Notes: generated by a model from the letters alone, not told the origin. Counted from the first letter of the stretch, positions 32,642-41,620 are shown. The stretch: DNA of 64,000 nucleotides from Longispora fulva (GCF_015751905.1 NZ_JADOUF010000001.1:992001-1056000), one strand, 5' to 3'. Made by a program: numbers and translations.

Positions 32642-33745
32642 CTAGTCGCCCGGGGACTCCTCGGCCGCCCGGGCCGTCCACCGCTGCTCGATCCGGCCGT
32701 ACCGCCACACCGCGACGGCCACCAGCCAGATCGCGACGAACAACCCGACGACGGCGAAGCCGATGGCGTCGAACGACAGGCCGTCGAGCCAGTCCCACGT
32801 GCCGCCGGTCAGCCCGAGGCCGTCCCTGGCCAGCGCGAGGATCTGCACGGTGCCGATCAGGAGGGCCACGGCGACGGACAGGCCGGTGACGATCAGGTTG
32901 AAGTACACCCGGCGGACCGGCTGGGCCAGCGCCCACGAGTAGGCGACCTGCATGACGGAACCGTCGAGGGTGTCCAGCAGCGACATGCCGGCGGCGAAGA
33001 GGACCGGGAGACACATGATCGCGTACCAGGGCAGGCCGGCCGCGACGCTCGTCCCCGCCAGGATCAGCAGCGACACCTCGGTGACGGTGTCGAACCCGAG
33101 CCCGAACAGCACGCCGACCGGGTAGATGTGCCACGGCCGGCTGACCGCGCCCATCACCCGGCCGAGCAGCCGGTTCATGAAGCCCCGGTTGTCCAGGTGG
33201 GCCGCGAGCGCGGTGTCGTCGAACTCCCCGTGCCGCATCCGGCGGAAGATCCGCACGATGCCGACCAGGACCACCAGATTCATGATCGCGATCAGGTACA
33301 GGAACACCCCGGAGACTGTCGTGCCGATCAGGCCGCCGTAGAACCGCAGGTCGGAGGTGTCGTCGGCGAGACCGGCGCCGATGGTGCGCACCCCGAGGGC
33401 GATCAGGAGGGTCAGCGCCACGACCACGGTGGAGTGGCCGAGGGAGAACCAGAATCCCACCGACACCGGCCGCTGGCCGTCCCCGACGAGTTTGCGGGTG
33501 GTGTTGTCGATCGCGGCGATATGGTCCACGTCGAACGCGTGCCGAAGCCCCAGGGAGTAGGCGGTCAGGCCGGTGCCGACGCCGAACAGACCCGCCCCGA
33601 GCCGGTAGTGCCCCGGCACCACGCCCAGCACGAGCACGCCCCAGCCGACCACGTGCAGCAGGGCGACGACACCGAACATGCCCAGCATCCGGTACCGGTC
33701 GGAGCTGGTGACGGGTCCGCGGCGAACGCGCAGCTCGGAAGACAT
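32642..33745 (-). CDS. NiCoT-family nickel/cobalt transporter
   Basis: A 367-residue inner-membrane transporter of the HoxN/NixA/NiCoT family. Eight helices are expected. The metal signature HAFDVDHIAAIDN is at His69-Asp80 (HX4DH with His69, Asp74, His75), followed by FSLGHSTVVV and LFGLGFDTVTEV, all needed for Ni/Co passage in characterised members. The metal specificity cannot be read from sequence. ATG 33745 follows AGAGG. The 140-base upstream region has competing hairpins at 33776-33830. Confidence 0.92.
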   Translation of the reverse strand: MSSELRVRRGPVTSSDRYRMLGMFGVVALLHVVGWGVLVLGVVPGHYRLGAGLFGVGTGLTAYSLGLRHAFDVDHIAAIDNTTRKLVGDGQRPVSVGFWFSLGHSTVVVALTLLIALGVRTIGAGLADDTSDLRFYGGLIGTTVSGVFLYLIAIMNLVVLVGIVRIFRRMRHGEFDDTALAAHLDNRGFMNRLLGRVMGAVSRPWHIYPVGVLFGLGFDTVTEVSLLILAGTSVAAGLPWYAIMCLPVLFAAGMSLLDTLDGSVMQVAYSWALAQPVRRVYFNLIVTGLSVAVALLIGTVQILALARDGLGLTGGTWDWLDGLSFDAIGFAVVGLFVAIWLVAVAVWRYGRIEQRWTARAAEESPGD

Positions 33746-33775
33746 CGTCGACCTCTCGTCAGGAGGAAGGGGGCA

Positions 33776-33830
33776 CCCGGGGGTAACGAGCGGAACCCCC
33801 TGTCATCATTTACCGAAAGTGACCCCCGGG
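33776..33830 (-). promoter_or_regulatory. Candidate cis-regulatory RNA with competing stems
   Basis: In the transcript of the Ni/Co transporter, CCCGGGGGT (33830-33822) can pair with ACCCCCGGG (33784-33776), 9 bp. A GGGGGTT segment (33800-33794) in between can also pair with the same ACCCCC (33784-33779), 6 bp. Two exclusive folds of this kind 30 bases before the start codon resemble an attenuator. No match to a known riboswitch was seen. Confidence 0.35.
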
Positions 33831-33882
33831 CAACACGAACCGGCCTGGAGCGCCCGCACGCCGGTCGAGCAGGTCGGGACGG

Positions 33883-34548
33883 TCAGGGCAGCCAGCCTGG
33901 GCGGACCAGCCCGGCCTCGTAGGCGAACACGACCAACTGCGCGCGGTTGCGGGCCCCCAGCTTCACCATCGCCCGGGACACGTGCGTCCTCGCGGTGGCC
34001 GGACTGAGCACCAACCGGGCCGCGATCTCGTCATTGGACAGGCCGGCCCCGGCCAGCGCCACCACCTCCCGCTCCCGGTCGGTGAGCTCCGCCAACAGCA
34101 GGGGCGGCGTCGGGCTGGCCGCACGCACCGCGAACTGCTCGATCACCCGCCGGGTGACGCTGGGCGACAGCAGCCCTTCCCCTGCGGCCACCACCCGCAC
34201 CCCGCGCACCAGTTCGGCCGGCTCGGTGTTCTTCACCAGGAACCCGGCGGCGCCGACCCGCAGCGCCTCCGCGATGTACTCGTCCAGCTCGAACGTCGTG
34301 AGCACGACGATCCGGACCCCGGCGAGTTCGGGGTCCGCGGTGATCTGGCGGGTGGCCGTCAAGCCGTCGACCCCGGGCATCCGGATGTCCATCAGCAGCA
34401 CGTCAGGGCGCGCCTGCCGGGCCAGCCGCACGGCGTGCGCGCCGTCGCTGGCCTCACCCACGACCTCGATGTCGGGCTCCGCGTCCAGCAGCGCGCGGAA
34501 ACCGGCCCGCACCAGGGCCTGGTCGTCGGCGAGCACGACCCGGATCAT
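33883..34548 (-). CDS. Response regulator, NarL/FixJ family
   Basis: A 221-residue regulator. Receiver: Asp8-Asp9, phosphoacceptor Asp54 in VLLMDIRMPGV, Thr in VLTTFE and Lys in FLVKNTEP. LuxR-type HTH: LTDREREVVALAGAGLSNDE and SPATARTHVSRAMVKL. Two starts are possible: GTG 34557, overlapping the kinase TGA, and ATG 34548. I take ATG 34548, where the family N terminus (MIRVVLADDQ) begins. Partner of the kinase at 34554-35768; together they may control the reductase gene facing the other way. Confidence 0.93.
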   Translation of the reverse strand: MIRVVLADDQALVRAGFRALLDAEPDIEVVGEASDGAHAVRLARQARPDVLLMDIRMPGVDGLTATRQITADPELAGVRIVVLTTFELDEYIAEALRVGAAGFLVKNTEPAELVRGVRVVAAGEGLLSPSVTRRVIEQFAVRAASPTPPLLLAELTDREREVVALAGAGLSNDEIAARLVLSPATARTHVSRAMVKLGARNRAQLVVFAYEAGLVRPGWLP

Positions 34549-34553
34549 CCCGC

Positions 34554-35768
34554 TCACTCCGCACCGCCCGATCCGACCGCCGACCCGTCGGCCCGAGCCG
34601 ATCCGCCGGCCGTCGGCAGGGGGAGTTCGGCCCGGACCCGCCAGCCGCCGGCCGACAGTGGCCCGGCGGTCAGCGTGCCGCCCAGCGCCGTGGCCCGCTC
34701 GCGCATGCCGCCGATCCCGTTGCCCTCCGCCACCGGCGCGGTGAGTGGCCCGCGCGCGCCACCGTCGTCCTCGACCTGCACCACCACCAGGTCCTCCCGC
34801 GGTTGATCGACCAGAACCGCGGCCGTGGCACCGGGGCCGGCGTGCCGGCGCACATTGGTCAACGCCTCCTGCACGAGCCGGTACGCCGCCCTGGAGACCT
34901 CCGCCGGCAGCTCCCGCGCCCCGCCGGTGACCATGGCACGCACCGGCAGCCCGGCGTCCACGGTCAGGTCGTCGAGCTGGTCCAACCCGGGCGCCGGGGC
35001 GCGCGGCGGCACCGTCGCGCCGGTCGGGTAGAGCGTGCTGATCACCGACTGGACCTCCCGCAACGCCTCCGCGCTGGCCTGCCGGATCGCCTCGAGGGCC
35101 GCCACAGCCTGGTCGGGCTGGCGGCCCATCAGGTGCAGCCCGACCCCGGCCCGCATGTTGATCAGCGACAGGTGGTGGCCCAGCACGTCGTGCAACTCGT
35201 GCGCGATCCGCAGCCGCTCCTCGCTGGCGTGCCGCAACTGCCGCTCCCGGTGCAGCCGCCGCTGGTCGCGGGCCATCCGGGCCATGACCCGGGCCGCGCC
35301 GAGGAAGAGTTCGACGAACAACCCGCCACCGCAGACCCAGGCCGCGAGCGCCACCGCCGGGCCGGGGGCGGCACCGGACAGGACGACCCATCCGGTGTAC
35401 GAGACGGCCCCGGTCGCCCAGAACAGCCGGTGCCGGCCGGCCCGCAACGCGAACAGCCCGGCCAGGACCAGCGCCACGAACGTGGGGCCGGCCGGGTGGT
35501 GCGGCACGTGGTAGGCGACGGTCGCCGCGACGACGGCCACTGTGGCCGCACGAGGGAAGTGGTGCCGGCCGGCCAGGGCCAGCCCGCTGGTGGCCAGCAG
35601 CGCGCAGCCGGGCAGGTCGAGATCCGCCGACTGGCCTCGGGCGGCGAGGGCGGTGCCCGCGGTCTGCACCAGCGCGACCACCAGCGCCAGCCCGAGTCCC
35701 CGCCGCCAGCTCCGCGACCCCGCCGGGGTCGGCCCGGGGCCGGCGTCCGGGGGCGGCGTGCGCGTCAT
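34554..35768 (-). CDS. Sensor histidine kinase, HisKA_3 type
   Basis: A 404-residue membrane kinase. About five hydrophobic helices lie in residues 23-160, with His193 in RIAHELHDVLGHHLS as phosphoacceptor, followed by an ATPase domain with LVQEALTNVRRHAG and GNGIGGMRERATALGG. ATG 35768 lies six bases after TAGGGT on the minus strand, so the transcript is likely leaderless. The signal is unknown; the absence of a big outer domain suggests membrane or redox sensing. Confidence 0.92.
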   Translation of the reverse strand: MTRTPPPDAGPGPTPAGSRSWRRGLGLALVVALVQTAGTALAARGQSADLDLPGCALLATSGLALAGRHHFPRAATVAVVAATVAYHVPHHPAGPTFVALVLAGLFALRAGRHRLFWATGAVSYTGWVVLSGAAPGPAVALAAWVCGGGLFVELFLGAARVMARMARDQRRLHRERQLRHASEERLRIAHELHDVLGHHLSLINMRAGVGLHLMGRQPDQAVAALEAIRQASAEALREVQSVISTLYPTGATVPPRAPAPGLDQLDDLTVDAGLPVRAMVTGGARELPAEVSRAAYRLVQEALTNVRRHAGPGATAAVLVDQPREDLVVVQVEDDGGARGPLTAPVAEGNGIGGMRERATALGGTLTAGPLSAGGWRVRAELPLPTAGGSARADGSAVGSGGAE

Positions 35769-35774
35769 GCCAGC

Positions 35775-35780
35775 ACCCTA
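35775..35780 (-). promoter_or_regulatory. -10 box for the leaderless kinase start
   Basis: TAGGGT (35780-35775), six bases before ATG 35768 on the minus strand. Confidence 0.5.
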
Positions 35781-35824
35781 GGCGACCACCGCCCGGCCCC
35801 GCGTCCACCGGCGAGCCCGGGACC

Positions 35825-35875
35825 GGTACTCCGTCCGGCGTAGCCGGCACCCCCGGCTACCCCCACGGGAGTACC
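35825..35875. promoter_or_regulatory. Nested inverted repeats in a divergent promoter
   Basis: GTAGCCGG-CACCC-CCGGCTAC (35840-35860) is flanked by GGTACTCC (35825-35832) and GGAGTACC (35868-35875). These lie between the two-component system and the reductase gene and probably bind the NarL-type regulator. Confidence 0.5.
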
Positions 35876-35960
35876 CCCGGTGCCGCCGCCGGCCGGACGC
35901 GGTCCCGCCCCCGCCCCGGCACGCTGGGTCCACCAGGCACCCGAGGATTGGGAAGACACG

Positions 35961-36929
35961 ATGAAGGCGATCGTCCACCACCAGTACGGCCCGCCGGACC
36001 TGCTCGGGTTCTCCGAGATCGAGGTGCCGGCCGTCGCCGACGACGAGGTGCTGGTCCGGGTCCGCGCGGCCTCCGTCAACCCCTACGACTGGCACCACGT
36101 GACAGGCACCCCGTACATCGCGCGCCTCGGCGGTGGCTGGCGCGCGCCGCGGCAGCTGGTCCCCGGCGTCGACCTCGCGGGGCGGGTCGAGGCGGTCGGC
36201 AGGGACGTGACCCGGTTCCGGCCGGGCGACGAGGTGTTCGGCATGCGCGCGGGCGCCTTCGCCGAGTACGTCAGCGTGCCCGAGGGCAGGCTGGCCCCGA
36301 AGCCGGCGAACCTGACGTTCGAGGAGGCGGCGGCCGTGCCGATGGCGGCGCTCACCGCCCTGCAGGGTCTGCGCGACCGGGGCGGCGTGCGACCGGGCCA
36401 GCGGGTACTCGTCAACGGCGCCTCCGGCGGGGTCGGCACCTTCGCCGTGCAGCTCGCCCGGCACTTCGGCGCCGAGGTCACCGGCGTGTGCGGCACCCGC
36501 AACGTCGAGGCGGCCCGGGCGCTCGGCGCGCACCACGTCATCGACTACACCGGCGCGGACTTCACCGCCGGCGGCCGCACCTACGACCTGATCCTCGACG
36601 TCGCCGGGAACCGGTCCATCGCGGACCGCCGGCGGGCGTTGACGCCCACGGGGACCCTGGTCGTGGTCGGTGGCCCCCAGAGCAACCGCTGGTTCGGGCC
36701 GGCGGGGGCCCTGCTCCGGGTGCTCGTCGCCTCCCGGTTCGGCGGTCAGCGGATGGTCGGGATGCTGGCCCGGTGCGAGACGGCGGACCTGCTCCTCCTG
36801 CGGGACCTGCTGGAGGCGGGGACGGTGGTGCCGGCCGTGGAGCGGACGTACCCGTTGCGCGAGGTGCCGCAGGCCCTCCGGCAGGTGGGGGAGGGCCACG
36901 CCCGGGGAAAAACGGTCATCACCGTCTAG
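35961..36929 (+). CDS. NAD(P)-dependent medium-chain reductase (quinone oxidoreductase-like)
   Basis: A 322-residue enzyme of the zinc-free medium-chain dehydrogenase/reductase group. N-terminal MKAIVHHQYGPPD and SVNPYDWHH are typical of quinone reductases; the nucleotide-binding Rossmann motif is NGASGGVGTFAVQLA at about residues 153-167. The catalytic-zinc cysteines are missing, as expected for this group. It would reduce an enone or quinone with NADPH in the cytoplasm. ATG 35961 follows GGGAAGA. The gene faces the NarL-type two-component system across a 192-base region with nested dyads. Confidence 0.9.
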   Translation: MKAIVHHQYGPPDLLGFSEIEVPAVADDEVLVRVRAASVNPYDWHHVTGTPYIARLGGGWRAPRQLVPGVDLAGRVEAVGRDVTRFRPGDEVFGMRAGAFAEYVSVPEGRLAPKPANLTFEEAAAVPMAALTALQGLRDRGGVRPGQRVLVNGASGGVGTFAVQLARHFGAEVTGVCGTRNVEAARALGAHHVIDYTGADFTAGGRTYDLILDVAGNRSIADRRRALTPTGTLVVVGGPQSNRWFGPAGALLRVLVASRFGGQRMVGMLARCETADLLLLRDLLEAGTVVPAVERTYPLREVPQALRQVGEGHARGKTVITV

Positions 36930-36961
36930 GACCGCGGCGCCCGTCGGGCACAATGGCGGCT

Positions 36962-37459
36962 ATGTCCGCGCCACCGCAGCACCCCAACGTCACCGCCGTC
37001 CAGAACGCGCTCGACCACGCCGGGGCCCACGACCACGAGGGCCGGCCGTCGCGGATCGTGATGCTGCCCGACGCCGTGCCGACCGCCGCCGCGGCCGCCG
37101 AGGCGCTCGGCGTCGACGTGGGACAGATCGCCAACTCGCTCATCTTCGACGCCGACGGCGCGCCGCTGCTCGTGCTCACCTCGGGCGCGCACCGGGTGGA
37201 CACCGCGAAGGTCGCCGCCGAGCTGGGCGTGGCCCGGCTGCGGCGGGCCAGTCCGGAGTTCGTCCGCGAGCACACCGGCCAGCCGATCGGCGGGGTCGCG
37301 CCCCTCGGGCACCCGGCGCCGGTGCGCACCCTCCTCGACCGGGCGCTGGCGGGGTACGAGGAGATCTGGGCCGCCGGCGGCATCCCGCACTCGGTCTTCC
37401 CGATCACGTACCCGGAGCTGTCGCGGATCACGGGCGCCACGCCGGTCGACGTGGCGTAA
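36962..37459 (+). CDS. YbaK/EbsC-family aminoacyl-tRNA deacylase
   Basis: A 165-residue protein with the YbaK/ProX editing fold. Visible features: IVMLPDAVPTAAAAAEALGV, the core VDVGQIANSLIFDA, LLVLTSGAHRVD, and GQPIGGVAPLGH with the conserved GGVxPxG loop. Members hydrolyse wrongly charged Cys-, Ala- or other tRNA(Pro); the exact substrate needs assay. ATG 36962 has CACAAT seven bases before it. A bidirectional hairpin follows. Confidence 0.9.
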   Translation: MSAPPQHPNVTAVQNALDHAGAHDHEGRPSRIVMLPDAVPTAAAAAEALGVDVGQIANSLIFDADGAPLLVLTSGAHRVDTAKVAAELGVARLRRASPEFVREHTGQPIGGVAPLGHPAPVRTLLDRALAGYEEIWAAGGIPHSVFPITYPELSRITGATPVDVA

Positions 37460-37471
37460 CCGGCCCAGGTC

Positions 37472-37517
37472 GTGTCTCGTGGATCTTCGCCGGCCTGCGG
37501 CGGGATCCACGAGACAC
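37472..37517. terminator. Bidirectional terminator hairpin
   Basis: Perfect 14-bp inverted repeat (37472-37485 with 37504-37517) between the converging YbaK and sulfatase genes, stopping five bases before the sulfatase stop. Confidence 0.78.
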
Positions 37518-37521
37518 TCCC

Positions 37522-38853
37522 CTAGCAGGTGTCGCCGGAGCACTGCCGGAGCGCGGCGAGCCGGGCCGACAGGGGCCCGAGGTCGGGGTCGTTGCCGGGG
37601 TCGCCGTCGTGCAGCAGGTTGGTCAGCTGCGACGGGTCGTGTCGCAGGTCGTAGTACTCGCGATCCAGCACCGTGCCGTCGGGGTTGTACAGCTCGGTGT
37701 ACATGTGGTCGCCGATCGCGTACACCGACGACCAGGTCGGGATGTGGTCGTTGTTGCTGGCGTCGCGCCAGTACTCCTCCAGGGTCTCGCTCCGCCCGCC
37801 CGCGGCCAGCAGGCTGCGCCCGTCGAGGACGTAACTCGGAGTGAGGCCGGCGGCCTGGAGCACGGTCGGCGCGATGTCCAGGTAGGTGGCCAGCCGGGTG
37901 TCGGTCCGCACCGGTATGTGTCCGGGCCACCACAGCATCGTGGGCACCCGCTCGGCCTCCAGGTAGGGCATGAACTTCTCCTGCAGTGCGTGCTCGCCCC
38001 ACAGGACCCCGTTGTCCGACAGGAGCAGCACCAGGGTGTTGTCGAGTTCGCCGCGGGCCTTGAGGCGTTGGTGGATCGCGTCGACCGCGTCGTCGACGGA
38101 CCGCAGGGTCCGCAACTGGCTCTGCCGGACGGCGGCCCCGCGTTCCTCGGTGAAGGTGAAGTTGCGGACGTACGCCGGCTTGTCGGTGCGGTCGGTCTCC
38201 TTGGTGCCGGCGTTGCCGCTCCAGGGGTAGGACACGTTGGCGTACTGCGGTTCCGGGGTGAACGGGGAGTGCGGGGCGGTGAAGCCGGCGTAGATGAACC
38301 AGGGCGTGGTGTCGGTACTCTCAAAGGTGTCGATGTACTTGTTGACCTGCGCCCCGACGAAGGTGGTGGAGTAGGGCGCTGTGGTCTCCACCCCGTCCAC
38401 GACGAACCGGGCGTCGTTGTATCCGCCGCCGGTCAGCGCCCACTGGTCGAAGTAGGGCGGGCGGGTCGACAGGTTCCAGTCGTTGAAGAGTTTGCCGACG
38501 GCGGCCGTGCGGTAGCCGGCGCCCTTCAGGTCGTGCTCGAGGGTCCGGTCGTGGTCGAGGTTGCCGATCCCGGACTGCTGGGTCACGCCGTGGTTGTGGG
38601 CGTAGCGGCCGGACAGCAGCGAGGCACGGCTGGGGCAGCAGCTCGGCGTGGTGACCACGGCGTTGGGGAAGTACGACCCCCCGGCGCGCACCCACTTCTC
38701 GCTCTTCGGCATGACCCAGGTCGTTCCGGTGCGGGCGTCGTCCATCAGCAGGATAAGGATGTTGGGCCGGGCGGCGGCTGCGGGTGCGGCGTGCGCCGGG
38801 GCCGCGAGCCCGGCCAGCATCGCCGTGCCGAGCAGTACGGACAAGATGCGCAT
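37522..38853 (-). CDS. Secreted sulfatase, type I (formylglycine-dependent)
   Basis: A 443-residue exported sulfatase. Signal peptide about 1-23 (ILSVLLGTAMLAGLAAPAHA), metal Asp38/Asp39 in ILILLMDDAR, and the modification motif Cys72-Cys-Pro-Ser-Arg76, in which Cys72 becomes formylglycine. SDNGVLWGEH supplies further metal ligands. It would remove sulfate from a polysaccharide or other ester outside the cell; N-acetylglucosamine-6-sulfatase is a near relative by look. No formylglycine-generating enzyme gene is in the window. ATG 38853 follows GGGAG. Confidence 0.9.
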   Translation of the reverse strand: MRILSVLLGTAMLAGLAAPAHAAPAAAARPNILILLMDDARTGTTWVMPKSEKWVRAGGSYFPNAVVTTPSCCPSRASLLSGRYAHNHGVTQQSGIGNLDHDRTLEHDLKGAGYRTAAVGKLFNDWNLSTRPPYFDQWALTGGGYNDARFVVDGVETTAPYSTTFVGAQVNKYIDTFESTDTTPWFIYAGFTAPHSPFTPEPQYANVSYPWSGNAGTKETDRTDKPAYVRNFTFTEERGAAVRQSQLRTLRSVDDAVDAIHQRLKARGELDNTLVLLLSDNGVLWGEHALQEKFMPYLEAERVPTMLWWPGHIPVRTDTRLATYLDIAPTVLQAAGLTPSYVLDGRSLLAAGGRSETLEEYWRDASNNDHIPTWSSVYAIGDHMYTELYNPDGTVLDREYYDLRHDPSQLTNLLHDGDPGNDPDLGPLSARLAALRQCSGDTC

Positions 38854-38949
38854 GACACTCCCATCCCCCGGAAACAACCTTCTCCGACGCTAGTCGACCG
38901 GTCGGCGCGCGGGTTAACACATTGAGAACATGAAGACTCTTTACACGGG

Positions 38950-38975
38950 GAGACATCGACTGTTACAGATGTCTC
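38950..38975 (+). promoter_or_regulatory. Inverted repeat upstream of the M4 protease
   Basis: GAGACATC (38950-38957) and GATGTCTC (38968-38975) form a perfect 8-bp dyad with a 10-base spacer. TTACA occurs three times around it (38941, 38963, 38983) at 20-22 base spacing. Confidence 0.4.
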
Positions 38976-39016
38976 AGCGGTGTTACACCGCAACCCTCTC
39001 GGCAAGGAGACTCGTC

Positions 39017-41602
39017 ATGAGAAGTTCCATCGCCGCACTGGGGGCCGCCGTCCTGGCGGCTGGCCTGTTGGCCAGCCTGCCCGCGACGGCCTCCGCAACC
39101 CCTCGCAACCCCGAACAGATCGCCCTCTCGGCGGCCACAGCCGCGCTCACTTCGCACCGGGCCGACATCGCCGGGTCCTCTGGCGACGCCTACCAGGTGT
39201 TCCGCACCATCGTGGACCCGTCCGGCTCGTCGCACGTGCGCTACACCCGCACGTACCAGGGCCTGAAGGTGTACGGCGGCGACGTCGTCATCCACAACGC
39301 CGCCAACGGCTCCTTCGCCGGCGCCGGCAACGGCCTGGCCGCGCCGCTGGCGCTGAGCACCCACGCCCGGGTGCCCGCCGCGACCGCCGCGAGCACCGCG
39401 CGCGGCGCGTTCAGCGGCCAGGTGACCAAGGTCGGCGCGCCGGCCCTGATCGTCGACGCCAGCTCCGGCACGGGCAAGCTCGCCTGGGAGACGGTCGTGG
39501 AGGGCTGGGCTCCCGACGGCGCGACCCCGAGCAGGCTGCACGTGATCAGCGACGCGCAGGCCGGCGGCGTGCTCGGCTCGTTCGACGAGATCGAGACGGC
39601 GCTCGGCACCGGCAAGACGCTGTACTCCGGCAACGTCAGCATCGACACGACGCCGACGTACACGATGATCGACCCGTCGCATGGCAACAACAACACCTGC
39701 GACCTGAACAACGGCACCTCGACGTGCACGAACTTCACGGACGCCGACAACGTCTGGGGCAACAACGCCACGTCCGACCGGGCCTCGGCCGCCGCGGACG
39801 CGCACTACGGCGCGGCGCTCACTTTCGACTACTACAAGAACGTGCACGGCCGCAACGGCATCTTCGGCGATGGCCGGGGCGTGCCGAGCCGGGTGCACTA
39901 CAGCACCAACTACGTCAACGCCTTCTGGGACGGCGCCCAGATGACCTACGGGGACGGCAACAACAAGCCGCTGACCTCCATCGACGTCGCCGGCCACGAG
40001 ATGAGTCACGGAGTCACGGAGAACGTGGTGCCCGGCGGCCTGACCTACTCGGGCGAGTCCGGTGGTCTGAACGAGGCCAACTCCGACATCTTCGGAACCA
40101 TGGTGGAGTTCTACGCGAACAACGCGTCCGACCCCGGTGACTACAACATCGGCGAGAAGATCGACATCAACGGCAACGGTACCCCGTTGCGGTACATGTA
40201 CAACCCGACCCTCGACGGGTCCTCGCACGGCTGCTGGTCGTCGAGCACCGGCGGCGTGGACGTGCACTACTCGTCCGGCGTGGCCAACCACTTCTACTTC
40301 AACCTGGCGGAGGGCACCGGCGCGACCGCGTACGGCACCTCCCCGGTGTGCGGCTCGGCCCCTGCTGTCGTGGGCATCGGCCGCTCGAAGGCGGAGAAGA
40401 TCTGGTTCCGGGCGCTGGACATCTACTTCACGTCCAGCACCTCGTACGTGAACACCACCACCCCGTCGAACACCGCGCGGGCCTACTCGCTGAGCGCGGC
40501 GTCGGACCTGTACGGCAACTGCTCGGTCGAGTACAAGGCCGTCCAGGCGGCGTGGACCGCGGTGAACGTGGCCGGCAGCGACGCGCCGTGCTTCACCCAG
40601 GACTTCTCGATGACCGCGACGCCGAACGCCGGCTCGGTCAACCCGGGTAGCTCCGCGACCACCACGATCGCGACCACCACCACGAACGGCGCGGCCCAGA
40701 CCGTGAACTTCAGCGCCTCCGGTGCCCCGGCCGGCGTGTCGGTCAGCTTCGCCCCGTCCAGCGTCACCTCGGGCGCCTCGTCCACGGCGACGATCACGAC
40801 GACCGGCGCCGTCGTGCCGGGTTCCTACGCGATCACGATCACCGGCACCGGCACCGTCGCGGTGCACGCCGTCACCTACACCCTGACGGTCAACGGCCCG
40901 CCCGGTTGCTCGGGCACCAACTCCACCGACGTGGCGATCCCGGACAACACGACGGTGTCGAGCACCATCGTGATCTCCGGCTGCGCCGGCAACGCCTCGG
41001 CGACCAGCACGGTCGAGGTCCACATCATCCACACCTACATCGGTGACCTGGTCGTCAGCCTGATCGCGCCCGACGGTTCCGCCTACGTCCTGCAGAACCG
41101 GACCGGCGGCAGCACCCACGACATCAACCAGACGTACTCGGTGAACCTGTCCAGCGAGGTCGCCAACGGCGCCTGGAAGCTCCAGGTCCAGGACGCCGCC
41201 ACCGCGGACGTCGGCACCATCGACACCTGGACGCTGAACCTCGGCGGCGGCGGCCCGGCCGGCTGCACCGGCACCAACGGCACCGACGTCGCGATCCCGG
41301 ACAACACCACGGTCTCCAGCTCCATCGTGATCGCGGGCTGCACGGGCAACGCGTCGGCGACCAGCACGGTCGAGGTGCACATCATCCACACCTACATCGG
41401 TGACCTGGTCGTCTCCCTGATCGCGCCCGACGGCTCCGCCTACGTCCTGCACAACCGGGCCGGCGGCAGCACGGACAACATCAACCAGACCTACACGGTC
41501 AACCTGTCGACCGAGGCCCGCAACGGCACCTGGAAACTCCAGGTCCAGGACGCGGCCGCGCTCGACACCGGCAACATCGACAGCTGGACCCTCACGCTGT
41601 AG
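39017..41602 (+). CDS. Secreted M4 (thermolysin-like) metalloprotease with two P domains
   Basis: An 861-residue exported zinc protease. Order: signal peptide (1-27), FTP/PepSY propeptide (about 30-185), M4 catalytic domain with HEMSH (His327, Glu328, His331) and the third ligand Glu353 in GGLNEANSD, an Ig-like repeat (about 530-628), then two P domains (about 631-742 and 750-861). The P domains are close copies; at the DNA level 40907-41241 and 41264-41599 differ little. ATG 39017 follows AAGGAGA. It would digest proteins outside the cell. A hairpin ends the gene at 41621-41650. Confidence 0.93.
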   Translation: MRSSIAALGAAVLAAGLLASLPATASATPRNPEQIALSAATAALTSHRADIAGSSGDAYQVFRTIVDPSGSSHVRYTRTYQGLKVYGGDVVIHNAANGSFAGAGNGLAAPLALSTHARVPAATAASTARGAFSGQVTKVGAPALIVDASSGTGKLAWETVVEGWAPDGATPSRLHVISDAQAGGVLGSFDEIETALGTGKTLYSGNVSIDTTPTYTMIDPSHGNNNTCDLNNGTSTCTNFTDADNVWGNNATSDRASAAADAHYGAALTFDYYKNVHGRNGIFGDGRGVPSRVHYSTNYVNAFWDGAQMTYGDGNNKPLTSIDVAGHEMSHGVTENVVPGGLTYSGESGGLNEANSDIFGTMVEFYANNASDPGDYNIGEKIDINGNGTPLRYMYNPTLDGSSHGCWSSSTGGVDVHYSSGVANHFYFNLAEGTGATAYGTSPVCGSAPAVVGIGRSKAEKIWFRALDIYFTSSTSYVNTTTPSNTARAYSLSAASDLYGNCSVEYKAVQAAWTAVNVAGSDAPCFTQDFSMTATPNAGSVNPGSSATTTIATTTTNGAAQTVNFSASGAPAGVSVSFAPSSVTSGASSTATITTTGAVVPGSYAITITGTGTVAVHAVTYTLTVNGPPGCSGTNSTDVAIPDNTTVSSTIVISGCAGNASATSTVEVHIIHTYIGDLVVSLIAPDGSAYVLQNRTGGSTHDINQTYSVNLSSEVANGAWKLQVQDAATADVGTIDTWTLNLGGGGPAGCTGTNGTDVAIPDNTTVSSSIVIAGCTGNASATSTVEVHIIHTYIGDLVVSLIAPDGSAYVLHNRAGGSTDNINQTYTVNLSTEARNGTWKLQVQDAAALDTGNIDSWTLTL
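40907..41599 (+). repeat. Tandem P-domain duplication
   Basis: Two copies of about 335 bases (40907-41241 and 41264-41599; period 357) encode P domains. A stretch around 'CACATCATCCACACCTACAT' is identical in both, so the duplication is recent or kept uniform by gene conversion. Confidence 0.85.
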
Positions 41603-41620
41603 CGACCGACCGGCTCCAGG

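Noticed and set aside
33746-33882. Cobalamin or NiCo riboswitch
   Set aside because: The leader is too short for a cobalamin riboswitch and lacks the conserved boxes I know; only a generic competing-stem structure is supported.
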